From Nocardioides rubriscoriae (GTDB lineage Bacteria; Actinomycetota; Actinomycetes; Propionibacteriales; Nocardioidaceae): a stretch of 64,000 nucleotides of DNA. Of the stretch, positions 55,142-64,000 are shown piece after piece. The stretch covers positions 91,561 through 155,560 of the forward strand of contig NZ_VIYJ01000006.1 in assembly GCF_008087085.1 (NCBI RefSeq). Direction: 5' to 3'. Position 1 is the stretch's first letter, and each line of letters begins with the position of its first letter. The translations under genes and the position numbers were made by a program. The notes beneath the pieces are model-generated. The model made no database searches and had not been told where the DNA came from. It worked only from the letters and a program-made list of their open reading frames with translations.

Positions 55142-56224
55142 ATGAGCACGGTGCTGATGATCGGGACCCGCAAGGGGCTGTGGATCGCGACGTCCGACGA
55201 CGACCGCATGGACTGGTCGCTGACCGGGCCGCACCACGACATGGAGGAGGTCTACTCCTGCCTGGTCGACACCCGCGGGGACAGCCCACGGCTGTTCGCG
55301 GGCGCCTCGTCGTCGTGGCTGGGCGCCCGGGTGCGGTGGTCCGACGACCTCGGCGCGACGTGGCAGGAGGACCCGTCCGGCGGCCCGCGCTTCGAGGCCG
55401 GCCTCGGTACGTCGGTGGAGCGGGTCTGGCAGCTCGTCGCGGGCAGCGAGGACGGCGTCGTGTGGGCCGGCACCGAGCCGGGCGCGGTGTGGCGCTCGGT
55501 CGACCACGGTCGCACCTTCGCCCTCGAGGAGGGCCTGTGGAACCACCCGCACCGCCCGGGGTGGGGAGCCGGCTACGGCGGGCAGGCCTTCCACACGATC
55601 CTCCCGCACCCGACCGACCCGGCCTCGGTCACCGTGGCGATCTCCACCGGCGGCGTCTACCAGACCGCCGACGGGGGTGCCTCCTGGAACCCCCGCAACG
55701 AGGGGATCCGCGCCATCTTCCTGCCCGAGGGCCAGCAGTACCCCGAGTTCGGGCAGTGCGTGCACAAGGTCGCCCGGCACCCCTCGCGACCCGAGCGGCT
55801 CTTCCTGCAGAACCACGGCGGCGTCTACCGTTCCGACGACCACGCCGCCTCCTGGCAGCCGATCCACGACGGGCTCCCGGTCGACTTCGGCTTCCCGGTC
55901 GTCGTCGACCCCCACGACCCCGACGCCGTCTACGTCTTCCCGATCGGTGCCGGCGAGAGCCGCTACCCGCCCGAGGCCCGCGCGCGGGTGTGGCGCTCGC
56001 CCGACGCCGGGGCCACCTGGGAGGCCCTCGACGACGGCCTGCCCGACCACTTCTACGTCGGGGTCATGCGCGACGCGATGGTCGCCGACGACCACGACCC
56101 CGTCGGCCTCTACGTCGGTGCGCGCAACGGCGCCGTGTGGGCCTCGGCCGACCGCGGTGCCTCCTGGCGCCAGGTCGTCGCCAACCTCCCCGACGTGCTG
56201 GTCGTCCGCGCGGCGTCGTACTGA
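55142..56224 (+). CDS. BNR/WD40-like beta-propeller protein
   Basis: This is a 360-residue protein with at least six Asp-box (BNR) motifs of the S-x-D-x-G-x-T-W form, evenly spaced: S-D-D-L-G-A-T-W, S-V-D-H-G-R-T-F, T-A-D-G-G-A-S-W, S-D-D-H-A-A-S-W, S-P-D-A-G-A-T-W and S-A-D-R-G-A-S-W. This is a sialidase-type or VPS10-like propeller. No signal peptide and no sialidase Arg triad are recognised, so enzyme activity is doubtful. GGGAGAAG precedes the ATG. It lies 83 nt after the Ter operon on the same strand. Confidence 0.8.
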   Translation: MSTVLMIGTRKGLWIATSDDDRMDWSLTGPHHDMEEVYSCLVDTRGDSPRLFAGASSSWLGARVRWSDDLGATWQEDPSGGPRFEAGLGTSVERVWQLVAGSEDGVVWAGTEPGAVWRSVDHGRTFALEEGLWNHPHRPGWGAGYGGQAFHTILPHPTDPASVTVAISTGGVYQTADGGASWNPRNEGIRAIFLPEGQQYPEFGQCVHKVARHPSRPERLFLQNHGGVYRSDDHAASWQPIHDGLPVDFGFPVVVDPHDPDAVYVFPIGAGESRYPPEARARVWRSPDAGATWEALDDGLPDHFYVGVMRDAMVADDHDPVGLYVGARNGAVWASADRGASWRQVVANLPDVLVVRAASY

Positions 56225-56251
56225 GCCGGGCCGAGGCCGGGCCCACGCGTT

Positions 56252-56281
56252 TTGGGGGTGCGTCTCCCCGGTTGGTAGCGT
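56252..56281 (+). promoter_or_regulatory. Promoter of rpsO
   Basis: TTGGGG (56252–56257) and TAGCGT (56276–56281) are 18 bp apart. The transcript would have a ~85-nt leader, long enough for S15 autoregulation. Confidence 0.45.
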
Positions 56282-56374
56282 GACCCAGTTGCCGTACAAC
56301 GGCCGCGGATCGAGAGTGCCCGGGAGAACAGGCCCCGGCGCGCCGCGCAGCGATCACAGACAAGAAGGAGCCGC

Positions 56375-56650
56375 ATGTCCATCGGGACCGACGCAGCGAC
56401 GAAGAAGAAGATCATCGCCGAGTACGCCACGACCGAGGGCGACACCGGCTCGCCCGAGGTGCAGATCGCGCTGCTCAGCCACCGCATCGCCCACCTCACC
56501 GACCACCTCAAGACGCACAAGCACGACCACCACAGCCGTCGTGGCCTGCTGCTGCTCGTCGGCCAGCGTCGTCGGCTGCTCAACTACCTCAAGAAGACCG
56601 ACATCGAGCGTTACCGCTCGATCATCGAGCGCCTCGGTCTGCGCCGCTGA
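56375..56650 (+). CDS. rpsO: 30S ribosomal protein S15
   Basis: This is a 91-residue S15 of normal length, starting [13 protein letters not shown]. It carries the [12 protein letters not shown] and [20 protein letters not shown] signatures that bind 16S rRNA at the three-way junction. AAGGAG precedes the ATG. It lies before pnp, as in most bacteria. Confidence 0.98.
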   Translation: MSIGTDAATKKKIIAEYATTEGDTGSPEVQIALLSHRIAHLTDHLKTHKHDHHSRRGLLLLVGQRRRLLNYLKKTDIERYRSIIERLGLRR

Positions 56651-56656
56651 CCTGTC

Positions 56657-56686
56657 GTCGGGATCCACCCTCGGGTGGGTCCCGAC
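56657..56686 (+). terminator. Hairpin between rpsO and pnp
   Basis: The 14-base arms GTCGGGATCCACCC (56657–56670) and GGGTGGGTCCCGAC (56673–56686) pair with one G·U, followed by TACTGTTT. It is probably a partial terminator between the genes. The rest of the 264-nt gap holds a longer foldable leader (see findings). Confidence 0.7.
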
Positions 56687-56914
56687 TACTGTTTCACCAG
56701 CACCCCACAGCTCGCACAACTGAAAAGACACCACTCACAGGAGCGATCCGCGCCCACCGTCAGGCCCGGTCCTCGGTAGTGATCTTCAGGAGCACGCACC
56801 TCGGTGTCGGCGTCCCTGCGGGTCTCGATCGAAGATCGGCCACCGTCCCCCGCACGATGCGAGGGCCAGGTGCGCGGGAGTCGCGGATCGCTACCGCGAA
56901 CAGAGAGATCTAAC

Positions 56915-59137
56915 GTGACAGAACCCGTCATCAGCGCCGTCGAGACCGTTCTCGACAACGGCAAGTTCGGCACCCGCACCGTCAAGTTCGAGACCGGGCT
57001 GCTGGCCCGACAGGCCGCCGGTTCGGTGACCGCCTACCTCGACGACGAGACGATGCTGCTCTCGGCCACCACGGCCGGCAAGCACCCCAAGGACCACTTC
57101 GACTTCTTCCCCCTGACGATCGACGTCGAGGAGCGGATGTACGCCGTGGGCCAGATCCCCGGCTCGTTCTTCCGCTCCGAGGGTCGCCCGGGCGAGGACG
57201 CCATCCTCACCTGCCGCCTCATCGACCGTCCGCTGCGCCCGACCTTCAAGAAGGGTCTGCGCAACGAGGTCCAGGTCGTCATCACCGTCATGGCGCTCGA
57301 CCCCGACCAGCCCTACGACGTCCTGGCGATCAACGCCGCGTCCATGTCGACCCAGCTCTCCGGCCTGCCGTTCTCCGGCCCGGTCGGCGGCGTGCGCGTC
57401 GCCCTCATCGAGGGCCAGTGGGTCGCGTTCCCCAGCCACAGCCAGCTCGAGAACGCCGTCTTCGACATGGTCGTCGCCGGCCGCGTCACCGACTCGGGCG
57501 ACGTCGCGATCATGATGGTCGAGGCCGAGGCCCCCGAGAACACCTACGAGCTCGTCGCCGGTGGCGCCACCGCGCCGTCGGAGGAGATCGTGGCCGGTGG
57601 CCTCGACGCCGCCAAGCCCTTCATCAAGCAGCTGTGCGACGCGCAGGCCGAGCTGGCCAAGCAGGCCGCCAAGCCCGTGCAGGAGTTCCCGGTCTTCCTC
57701 GACTACGAGGACGACGTCTACGACGCCGTCGCGGCCGCGGTCTCCACCCAGACCGCCGAGGCCCTGGCCATCGTCGGCAAGCAGGAGCGCGACGAGAAGC
57801 TCGACGACGTCAAGGCGTCGCTGCTCGAGCAGATCGGGGCCCAGTTCGAGGGTCGCGAGAAGGAGATCGGCGCCGCGTTCAAGTCGGTCACCAAGCAGCT
57901 CATGCGCGAGCGCGTGCTGCGCGACAAGGTCCGCATGGACGGCCGCGGCCTGGCCGACATCCGCGAGCTGCACGCCGAGGTCGGCGTCATCCCGCGCGTG
58001 CACGGCTCCGCGTTGTTCGAGCGCGGCGAGACCCAGATCCTGGGCGTCACCACGCTCAACATGCTCAAGCTCGAGCAGCAGCTCGACACCCTGAGCCCCG
58101 AGAAGCACCGCCGCTACATGCACAAGTACGTCTTCCCGCCGTTCTCCACCGGCGAGACCGGTCGTGTGGGCTCGCCCAAGCGCCGCGAGGTCGGCCACGG
58201 TGCGCTCGCGCGCCGCGCGCTGCTCCCCGTGCTGCCCGACCGCGAGACGTTCCCCTACGCGATCCGCCAGCTCTCCGAGGCCATGGGCTCCAACGGCTCG
58301 ACCTCGATGGGCTCGGTCTGCGCCTCGACCCTGTCGCTGCTGCAGGCCGGTGTGCCCCTCAAGGCGTCGGTCGCCGGCATCGCGATGGGCCTCATCTCCG
58401 GCGAGGTCGACGGCGAGACGCAGTACGTCGCGCTGACCGACATCCTCGGCGCCGAGGACGCCATGGGCGACATGGACTTCAAGGTCGCCGGCACCCGCGA
58501 GTTCGTCACCGCGCTGCAGCTCGACACCAAGCTCGACGGCATCCCCGCCGAGGTCCTCGCTGCGGCCCTGACCCAGGCGCGCGACGCCCGCCTGGCGATC
58601 CTCGACGTGATGGCCGAGGCCATCGACGCCCCCGACGAGATGTCGGTGCACGCGCCGCGCATCATCACGGTCAAGGTGCCCGTCGACAAGATCGGCGAGG
58701 TCATCGGCCCGAAGGGCAAGATCATCAACCAGATCCAGGACGACACGGGCGCGACCCTGTCGATCGAGGACGACGGCACGGTCTACATCGGGGCGACCAA
58801 CGGCGAGGCGGCCGAGGCCGCGCGCGCCGCGGTCAACGCGATCGCCAACCCGATGATGCCCGAGGTCGGCGAGCGCTACCTCGGCACCATCGTCAAGACG
58901 ACCAACTTCGGTGCGTTCGTCTCGCTGATGCCGGGCAAGGACGGCCTGCTCCACATCACCAAGCTCCGCAGCCTGGTGGGTGGCAAGCGCGTCGAGAACG
59001 TCGAGGACGTCGTCTCGGTCGGCCAGAAGATCCAGGTCGAGATCGCCGAGGTCGACGACCGCGGCAAGCTCTCGCTGATCCCCGTCGTCGAGGACGCCGA
59101 GGCCCCGGCCGACGCCGAGGTCGACGCCGAGGACTGA
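56915..59137 (+). CDS. pnp: Polyribonucleotide nucleotidyltransferase (PNPase)
   Basis: This 740-residue enzyme degrades and adds RNA tails. It has two RNase PH domains (first at about 15–150, second at about 330–560), the all-helical linker between, and [12 protein letters not shown] with Asp residues of the second domain as the active part. KH ([11 protein letters not shown]) and S1 domains complete it. The GTG at 56915 ([11 protein letters not shown]) has GAGAG upstream. A terminator with a T-run follows. Confidence 0.95.
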   Translation: MTEPVISAVETVLDNGKFGTRTVKFETGLLARQAAGSVTAYLDDETMLLSATTAGKHPKDHFDFFPLTIDVEERMYAVGQIPGSFFRSEGRPGEDAILTCRLIDRPLRPTFKKGLRNEVQVVITVMALDPDQPYDVLAINAASMSTQLSGLPFSGPVGGVRVALIEGQWVAFPSHSQLENAVFDMVVAGRVTDSGDVAIMMVEAEAPENTYELVAGGATAPSEEIVAGGLDAAKPFIKQLCDAQAELAKQAAKPVQEFPVFLDYEDDVYDAVAAAVSTQTAEALAIVGKQERDEKLDDVKASLLEQIGAQFEGREKEIGAAFKSVTKQLMRERVLRDKVRMDGRGLADIRELHAEVGVIPRVHGSALFERGETQILGVTTLNMLKLEQQLDTLSPEKHRRYMHKYVFPPFSTGETGRVGSPKRREVGHGALARRALLPVLPDRETFPYAIRQLSEAMGSNGSTSMGSVCASTLSLLQAGVPLKASVAGIAMGLISGEVDGETQYVALTDILGAEDAMGDMDFKVAGTREFVTALQLDTKLDGIPAEVLAAALTQARDARLAILDVMAEAIDAPDEMSVHAPRIITVKVPVDKIGEVIGPKGKIINQIQDDTGATLSIEDDGTVYIGATNGEAAEAARAAVNAIANPMMPEVGERYLGTIVKTTNFGAFVSLMPGKDGLLHITKLRSLVGGKRVENVEDVVSVGQKIQVEIAEVDDRGKLSLIPVVEDAEAPADAEVDAED

Positions 59138-59145
59138 TCCACCCC

Positions 59146-59186
59146 CGCTGACCCGTCGTACACGTACGACGGGTCAGCGCCTTTTT
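59146..59186 (+). terminator. Rho-independent terminator after pnp
   Basis: CGCTGACCCGTCGTA (59146–59160) pairs perfectly with TACGACGGGTCAGCG (59165–59179) over a 4-nt loop, followed by CC and TTTTT. This is the clearest intrinsic terminator in the window. Confidence 0.93.
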
Positions 59187-59212
59187 CAGGGCCGTGCCAG
59201 GCTCGAGGAGAG

Positions 59213-60529
59213 ATGACCACCATGCAGAGATCCGGGACGACCCGCACGCTGTCCACGCTGCGCGACAGCGGGGGAGCAGTGACCTCACGGGTGCGGCGCA
59301 CGGTGCTGCCCAGCGGGCTGCGGATCGTGACCGAGCAGATGGCCGGCGCCCGCTCGGCGACGATCGGGGTGTGGGTCGACGTCGGCTCGCGCGACGAGAC
59401 CACCCGCCTGCACGGCTGCTCCCACTTCCTCGAGCACCTGCTCTTCAAGGGCACCCGTGAGCGCTCGGCCCTCGACATCTCGGTGGCCCTCGACGCGGTC
59501 GGTGGCGAGTTCAACGCCTTCACCGCCAAGGAGTACACCTGCTTCCACGCCCGCGTGCTCGACGAGGACCTCCCGCTGGCCATCGACGTCCTGGGCGACA
59601 TGGTCACCTCGTCGGTCATCACCGACGAGGACGTCGAGGCCGAGCGCGAGGTGATCCTCGACGAGATCGCCATGCACGACGACGACCCCGACGACGTGGT
59701 GCACACCCTGTTCGCCGAGCAGGCCTGGGGTGCGACGTCGCCGCTGGGTCGCTCGATCGCCGGCACGGCAGAGTCGATCACCGCGCTCGACCGGGCCCGG
59801 ATCTGGCGCTTCTACCAGCGCCACTACCGCCCCGAGCACATGGTCGTCTCGGTCGCCGGCAACCTCGACCACGCCGCCGTCGTACGGCACGTGCGTCGCG
59901 CCTTCGGCCGCGGCGACTGGCTCAGCGGCGACGCCGAGCCCGTCGGGCCGCGCCGCGGCGGGCGCCGGGTCAGGGTGCGTCCCGGCGAGGTCGAGACCAC
60001 CCGCCCGTTCGAGCAGGTCAACGTCGTGCTCGGCATGGAGGCCTTCGGTCGTGAGGACGACCGCCGCTTCGCCCTCGGCGTGCTCAACACCGCCCTGGGC
60101 GGCGGCACGTCGTCCCGGCTGTTCCAGGAGATCCGCGAGCGCCGCGGCCTGGCCTACTCGGTCTACTCCTTCACCTCCCACTACGCCGACTCCGGCGTGG
60201 TCGGGGTGGCCGTCGGCTGCCTGCCGGCCAAGCTCGACGAGGTGCTGACCACCGTGCGCCTCGAGCTCTCGCGCGTGGCGGCCCACGGCATCACCGACGA
60301 CGAGCTGGTGCGGGGCAAGGGTCAGCTGCGCGGCGGGCTGGTCCTCGGGCTCGAGGACTCAGCGTCGCGGATGATCCGCCTGGGCAAGGCCGAGCTGGTC
60401 CACGACGAGCTGCTCGAGATCGACGAGGTGATGGCCCGCATCGACGCCGTCACCCTCGACGAGGTCCGCGACGTCGCGGCCGAGGTGTTCTCCCGCAAGG
60501 AGATCCTCGCCGTCGTCGGCCCCCACTGA
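59213..60529 (+). CDS. M16-family zinc peptidase (processing-peptidase-like)
   Basis: This 438-residue M16B peptidase has the inverted zinc motif H71-x2-E74-H75 (H-F-L-E-H-L-L-F-K-G) and the downstream Glu in the E-V-I-L-D-E-I segment. The C-terminal inactive half contains R-G-L-A-Y-S-V, the R/Y pair that binds substrate. GAGGAGAG precedes the ATG. A gene of this type follows pnp across actinobacteria (PepR-like). Cytosolic. Confidence 0.92.
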   Translation: MTTMQRSGTTRTLSTLRDSGGAVTSRVRRTVLPSGLRIVTEQMAGARSATIGVWVDVGSRDETTRLHGCSHFLEHLLFKGTRERSALDISVALDAVGGEFNAFTAKEYTCFHARVLDEDLPLAIDVLGDMVTSSVITDEDVEAEREVILDEIAMHDDDPDDVVHTLFAEQAWGATSPLGRSIAGTAESITALDRARIWRFYQRHYRPEHMVVSVAGNLDHAAVVRHVRRAFGRGDWLSGDAEPVGPRRGGRRVRVRPGEVETTRPFEQVNVVLGMEAFGREDDRRFALGVLNTALGGGTSSRLFQEIRERRGLAYSVYSFTSHYADSGVVGVAVGCLPAKLDEVLTTVRLELSRVAAHGITDDELVRGKGQLRGGLVLGLEDSASRMIRLGKAELVHDELLEIDEVMARIDAVTLDEVRDVAAEVFSRKEILAVVGPH

Positions 60530-60588
60530 CGATAGTCGTGGACCTTCTGCACCGGCGTACGTCGTGTGCAGAACGTCCACGACTATCG
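60530..60588. terminator. Long bidirectional hairpin between convergent genes
   Basis: The 23-base arms 60530–60552 (beginning CGATAGTCGTGGAC) and 60566–60588 (ending GTCCACGACTATCG) pair with one mismatch around a 13-nt loop. It fills the gap between the M16 peptidase stop and the methyltransferase stop and should end transcription both ways. Confidence 0.8.
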
Positions 60589-60595
60589 TGGTGGG

Positions 60596-61111
60596 TCAGC
60601 GGCGACCGATGATGCCGACGACCGCCGGTGACTTGTTGTCGATGACCGAGACCCGGAAGCCACCGCCGCTGAGCGCGGCGGAGGCGCCCTTGACGATGCG
60701 CGGCACGTCCTCGGGGATCTTGGTCTCGAAGAACAGGTGCACCGCGCCACCGGGCACGACCCGCTCGTGCAGCAGTGCGATCTCGTCGGCGCACTCGCGC
60801 ACCCAGAACAGGTTGACGTTGAAGGCGAAGACCTTCGTCAGCCGCTTGACCGGCACGCGCAGCGTCGCCAGGTCGATCTGCCGGACGGTGAGCCGCCCGG
60901 CCTTGATCGCGTCGGCGTTGCGGCGCTTGGTGCGGTCGACGCCCGACTCCGAACGGTCGATGGCGAACAGCTTGCCGGTCTCGAGCCGGGAGCAGATCAG
61001 CTCGGCGGCCGCACCTGCACCGCAGCCGATCTCGAGCACGTGGTCGGCGGGCTGGGGGTCCATGAAGTCCACCGCCCAGCGGATCCGGGCCGGAATCTGT
61101 TGCGCCACCAT
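60596..61111 (-). CDS. Class I SAM-dependent methyltransferase
   Basis: This 171-residue protein has the SAM-binding motif V-L-E-I-G-C-G-A-G-A-A-A at about residues 24–35, followed by the acidic strand end F-A-I-D-R-S. The size is that of a lone Rossmann-like core. The ATG at 61111 is favoured by CAGGGT ending 6 nt upstream; longer frames would cover dapB on the other strand. The substrate is unknown. Divergent from dapB. Confidence 0.82.
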   Translation of the reverse strand: MVAQQIPARIRWAVDFMDPQPADHVLEIGCGAGAAAELICSRLETGKLFAIDRSESGVDRTKRRNADAIKAGRLTVRQIDLATLRVPVKRLTKVFAFNVNLFWVRECADEIALLHERVVPGGAVHLFFETKIPEDVPRIVKGASAALSGGGFRVSVIDNKSPAVVGIIGRR

Positions 61112-61157
61112 GCGTCCACCCTGCCAGAACCGGGGCCGGCATTCACTCACCGCCACA

Positions 61158-61925
<768 letters not shown>

Positions 61926-62090
61926 CCGACCGAGGGCGCGCTGCGGGCCGAGATCCCGACACGGTGTTGCACAAACCTGCGCTGCACAGAAGTGCAGGGC
62001 CGACATCGTCGACCCGCGGCCGGTGTCTGCGGAAGGCTTCCGCACACGGCGTCCGGCTCCGGGCGCTGCCGTTTTCCGAGAGGGTTCTCC
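61926..62090. other. Upstream region of the M4 protease gene with TGCA motifs
   Basis: TGCA occurs at 61968, 61983 and 61993, with TGCG at 61978, a 10-bp step like the array at 24894. A perfect palindrome, TGCGGAAG–G–CTTCCGCA, lies at about 62031–62047. GAGAGGG before 62091 is the ribosome-binding site. The region probably holds the promoter and control sites. Confidence 0.4.
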
Positions 62091-63752
62091 ATGCGCACAT
62101 CTCTGGGTCTCGCCGCGGCGTCGGTCCTGGTCCTCGGCACGCTCGGTGTCCAGGTCGCCCCCGCGACGAGCGCCGTGGCGGGCAGCGGCACCGGCCGCAC
62201 CGCCAGCTCCGCGGTCACCACGAAGGCTCCCGCCCGACCCACCGTCGACCAGGTCGCCGCCCGCGCCCTGCGGGCCCTGGCGACCCACCCCGTCGCCGCC
62301 CGCGCGAGCGTCGAGCAGGAGTTCACGCCCACCGCGACGGCGACCGACGCCGACGGCACCACCCACGTCCGGCTCCAGCGCACCTACCGCGGCCTGCCGG
62401 TCCTGGGCGGTGACCTCGTCGTGCACCAGGCGTCCAACGCCTCGCTCGAGGGCGTGAGCCAGACCCTCGCCGCGCCGCTGAGCCTCTCGGCCGAGCCCGC
62501 GCTGGCCGCCACCCGCGCCCTCGCCCGCGCCCTGGCCCCCGCCCGCGCCACCCGCAGCATCGACCACCTGCGCGCCGCCCAGCAGGCCCCCCGCCTGGTC
62601 GTCGACGCGCTCGGCGCGACCCCGCGGCTCGCGTGGGAGGTCCAGACCCGCGGCCGGCAGGCCGACGGCACCCCCAGCCGCCTGGCGACGTACGTCGACG
62701 CCCGCACGGGCACGGTGCTCCGCCGGATCGAGTCGATCCACACCGCCGACGGTCAGGGCACCTCGCTCTACAGCGGCACGGTGCCGCTCTCGGTGACCCT
62801 CAGCGGCTCGTCCTACACGCTCACCGACGCCGCCCACGGCAACGCCAAGACGACCGACATGCAGAACAAGCAGGACAGCACGGTCTGCCAGCTGTTCGGC
62901 AGCTGCACCAACGGCGTGGCCTACACCAGCGCCGACAACCTGTTCGGCACCGGTTCCAACGCCAACCGCGAGACCGCCGCGGTCGACGCCCACTACGGCG
63001 GCGCGATGACGTTCGACTACTACAAGAACGTCTTGGGCCGCAACGGCATCTTCGGCAACGGCGTCGGGGCGCCCAGCCGCGTCCACTACGGCCGCAACTA
63101 CGTCAACGCCTTCTGGGACGGCGCCAAGATGACCTACGGCGACGGCGACGGCAAGTCCTACGGTCCGCTCGTCTCCCTCGACGTCGCGGGTCACGAGATG
63201 TCGCACGGCGTCACCGAGAACACCGCCAACCTGACCTACTCCGGTGAGTCCGGCGGCCTCAACGAGGCGACCTCCGACATCTTCGGGACCATGGTCGAGT
63301 TCTACGCCAACAACCCCAACGACCCGGGCGACTACTACATCGGTGAGGAGTTCGACCTGGCCAAGGGCGTCGGCTTCCGGCGGATGGACAACCCGATCTC
63401 CGACGGGTCCTCGCCCAACTGCTACAGCACCAACACCAAGAACCTCGACGTCCACTACTCCTCGGGCGTGGCCAACCACTTCTTCTACCTGCTGGCCGAG
63501 GGTTCGGGCACCAAGACCATCGGCGGCAAGGTCCACAGCTCGACGACCTGCAACGGCTCCACGATCGCGGGCATCGGCCGCGACGCGGCCCAGAAGATCT
63601 GGTTCCGGGCGTTGACGACCTACTTCACGTCCGGCACCACCTACGCCCAGGCCCGCACCGGCACGATCAGCGCCGCGCGTGACCTGTTCGGGGCCGGCAG
63701 CACCCAGGAGGCCACCGTCGCGGCCGCGTGGAGCGCCGTCAGCGTCAACTGA
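62091..63752 (+). CDS. Secreted M4-family (thermolysin-like) metalloprotease
   Basis: This 553-residue pre-pro-protease has a signal peptide at about 1–30 (ending A-T-S-A-V-A), then an FTP/PepSY propeptide to about residue 220. The catalytic domain holds H368-E369-x2-H372 (H-E-M-S-H-G-V-T) and E392 (G-G-L-N-E-A-T-S-D-I-F-G); the H-Y-S-S-G-V-A-N-H-F-F-Y element provides the substrate-stabilising His. Two Cys pairs may form disulfides. The ATG at 62091 has GAGAGGG upstream. There is no C-terminal binding domain. It probably digests external protein. Confidence 0.94.
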   Translation: MRTSLGLAAASVLVLGTLGVQVAPATSAVAGSGTGRTASSAVTTKAPARPTVDQVAARALRALATHPVAARASVEQEFTPTATATDADGTTHVRLQRTYRGLPVLGGDLVVHQASNASLEGVSQTLAAPLSLSAEPALAATRALARALAPARATRSIDHLRAAQQAPRLVVDALGATPRLAWEVQTRGRQADGTPSRLATYVDARTGTVLRRIESIHTADGQGTSLYSGTVPLSVTLSGSSYTLTDAAHGNAKTTDMQNKQDSTVCQLFGSCTNGVAYTSADNLFGTGSNANRETAAVDAHYGGAMTFDYYKNVLGRNGIFGNGVGAPSRVHYGRNYVNAFWDGAKMTYGDGDGKSYGPLVSLDVAGHEMSHGVTENTANLTYSGESGGLNEATSDIFGTMVEFYANNPNDPGDYYIGEEFDLAKGVGFRRMDNPISDGSSPNCYSTNTKNLDVHYSSGVANHFFYLLAEGSGTKTIGGKVHSSTTCNGSTIAGIGRDAAQKIWFRALTTYFTSGTTYAQARTGTISAARDLFGAGSTQEATVAAAWSAVSVN

Positions 63753-63768
63753 CCCCCCACCCTGATCG

Positions 63769-63806
63769 GGAAGGCCCGTGCCGGACGGAACCGGCGCGGG
63801 CCTTCC
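63769..63806 (+). terminator. Hairpin after the M4 protease gene
   Basis: GGAAGGCCCGTGCCGG (63769–63784) and CCGGCGCGGGCCTTCC (63791–63806) pair with one G·U; a TGTGTCT stretch follows rather than a T-run. Confidence 0.75.
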
Positions 63807-63820
63807 TGTGTCTGATTCGT

Positions 63821-64000
63821 CCCGGACGGATCGGCTCGAGCCGCGGCCCGCGTCGCTTCTGCCTGCTGCCGCCGGTCTGGTGCGGCGTGCCTGACCGGCT
63901 CGGCGGCCGATCCGCCGTGACGTGCGCCGTGTGGTCGCCTCGTGGTGTGGCCCGGGCGCCTCGGTGTGGTCGGGTCCCGGACGGATCGGCTCGAGCCGCG
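63821..64000. repeat. 155-bp tandem structured repeat (copy B), cut by the window end
   Basis: A unit at 63821–63975 is followed by the first 25 bases of a second (63976–64000). It is a diverged relative of the 154-bp repeat at 17180: the same TCTGATT lead-in, the same two conserved blocks (63866 and 63919, 53 bp apart) and the same dyad. In the dyad CGGATCGGC (63827) pairs with GCCGATCCG (ending 63914), and GAGCCG pairs with CGGCTC. The base changes relative to copy A keep the pairing. More units may follow. Confidence 0.85.

Noticed and set aside
55142..56224. Asp-box propeller considered as an active sialidase
   Set aside because: The Arg triad and Tyr/Glu nucleophile pair of sialidases are not recognisable and there is no export signal; only the propeller fold is supported.
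35423..56224. Region between ribF and rpsO considered as a prophage or integrative element
   Set aside because: No integrase, transposase, tRNA end, direct border repeat or phage structural gene was found.

Overview
The window is high-GC actinobacterial chromosome. The order dxr–rseP–ispG–GNAT … proS … ferritin-like/lipoprotein–rimP–nusA–ylxR–infB–rbfA–truB … ribF … rpsO–pnp–M16 peptidase … dapB is the usual actinobacterial arrangement. Gene content, codon use and dispersed palindromes suggest the Nocardioidaceae (a Nocardioides-like organism); that placement is inference. No rRNA, tRNA, CRISPR array, insertion sequence or prophage was seen.

Region by region: (1) 1–7606 is a polyamine-type uptake and breakdown cluster: ABC transporter (ATPase tail plus two permeases), FAD amine oxidoreductase, a divergent aminotransferase, an aminoaldehyde dehydrogenase and a saccharopine-dehydrogenase-family enzyme. 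(2) 7616–14645 carries an M1 peptidase, a DUF3311/solute-symporter pair, a PadR regulator divergent from a frameshifted MFS exporter plus an HbpS-like gene, and a secreted RTX-repeat protein. (3) 14686–24785 holds isoprenoid genes (dxr, ispG) around the site-2 protease, then GNAT, DoxX-like, a secreted propeller-like protein, proS, a HAD hydrolase and a secreted M43 protease. (4) 25137–35430 is the translation/transcription block (rimP, nusA, ylxR, infB, rbfA, truB, ribF), broken by an acyl-CoA-thioesterase-like hydrolase and a degenerate histidine kinase. (5) 35423–56224 is about 21 kb placed between ribF and rpsO, which usually lie close together. It holds a membrane protein, a class E sortase, the complete fructose PTS (ptsH, fruA, fruK, deoR-type regulator, ptsI), two molybdenum oxidoreductases, and a tellurium-resistance-type (Ter) island. 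(6) 56375–63752 resumes the core order with rpsO, pnp, M16 peptidase, a methyltransferase, dapB and a secreted M4 protease.

The most interesting part is the Ter island (46791–56224). Two TerD proteins, a TerC/DUF475 membrane protein and a coiled-coil protein sit beside a tightly coupled four-gene operon: CitE-like C–C lyase, PRTase with a C-terminal TRSP domain, StiP-type PRTase-like protein with a PELOTA-type domain, and HAD phosphatase. This set has been predicted to make a nucleoside-like metabolite. A perfect 19-bp palindrome lies exactly between two mirror-image promoters, covering both -35 boxes, and probably controls the operon and the divergent terD.

Other structure not explained by genes: a 154/155-bp tandem repeat family at two loci 46.6 kb apart with compensatory base changes; arrays of TGCA spaced 10 bp apart; competing hairpins between convergent Ter genes; and about 18 genes whose start codon lies 5–7 nt after a TANNNT-like -10 box, which implies widespread leaderless transcription. 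That rule was used to choose several start codons.
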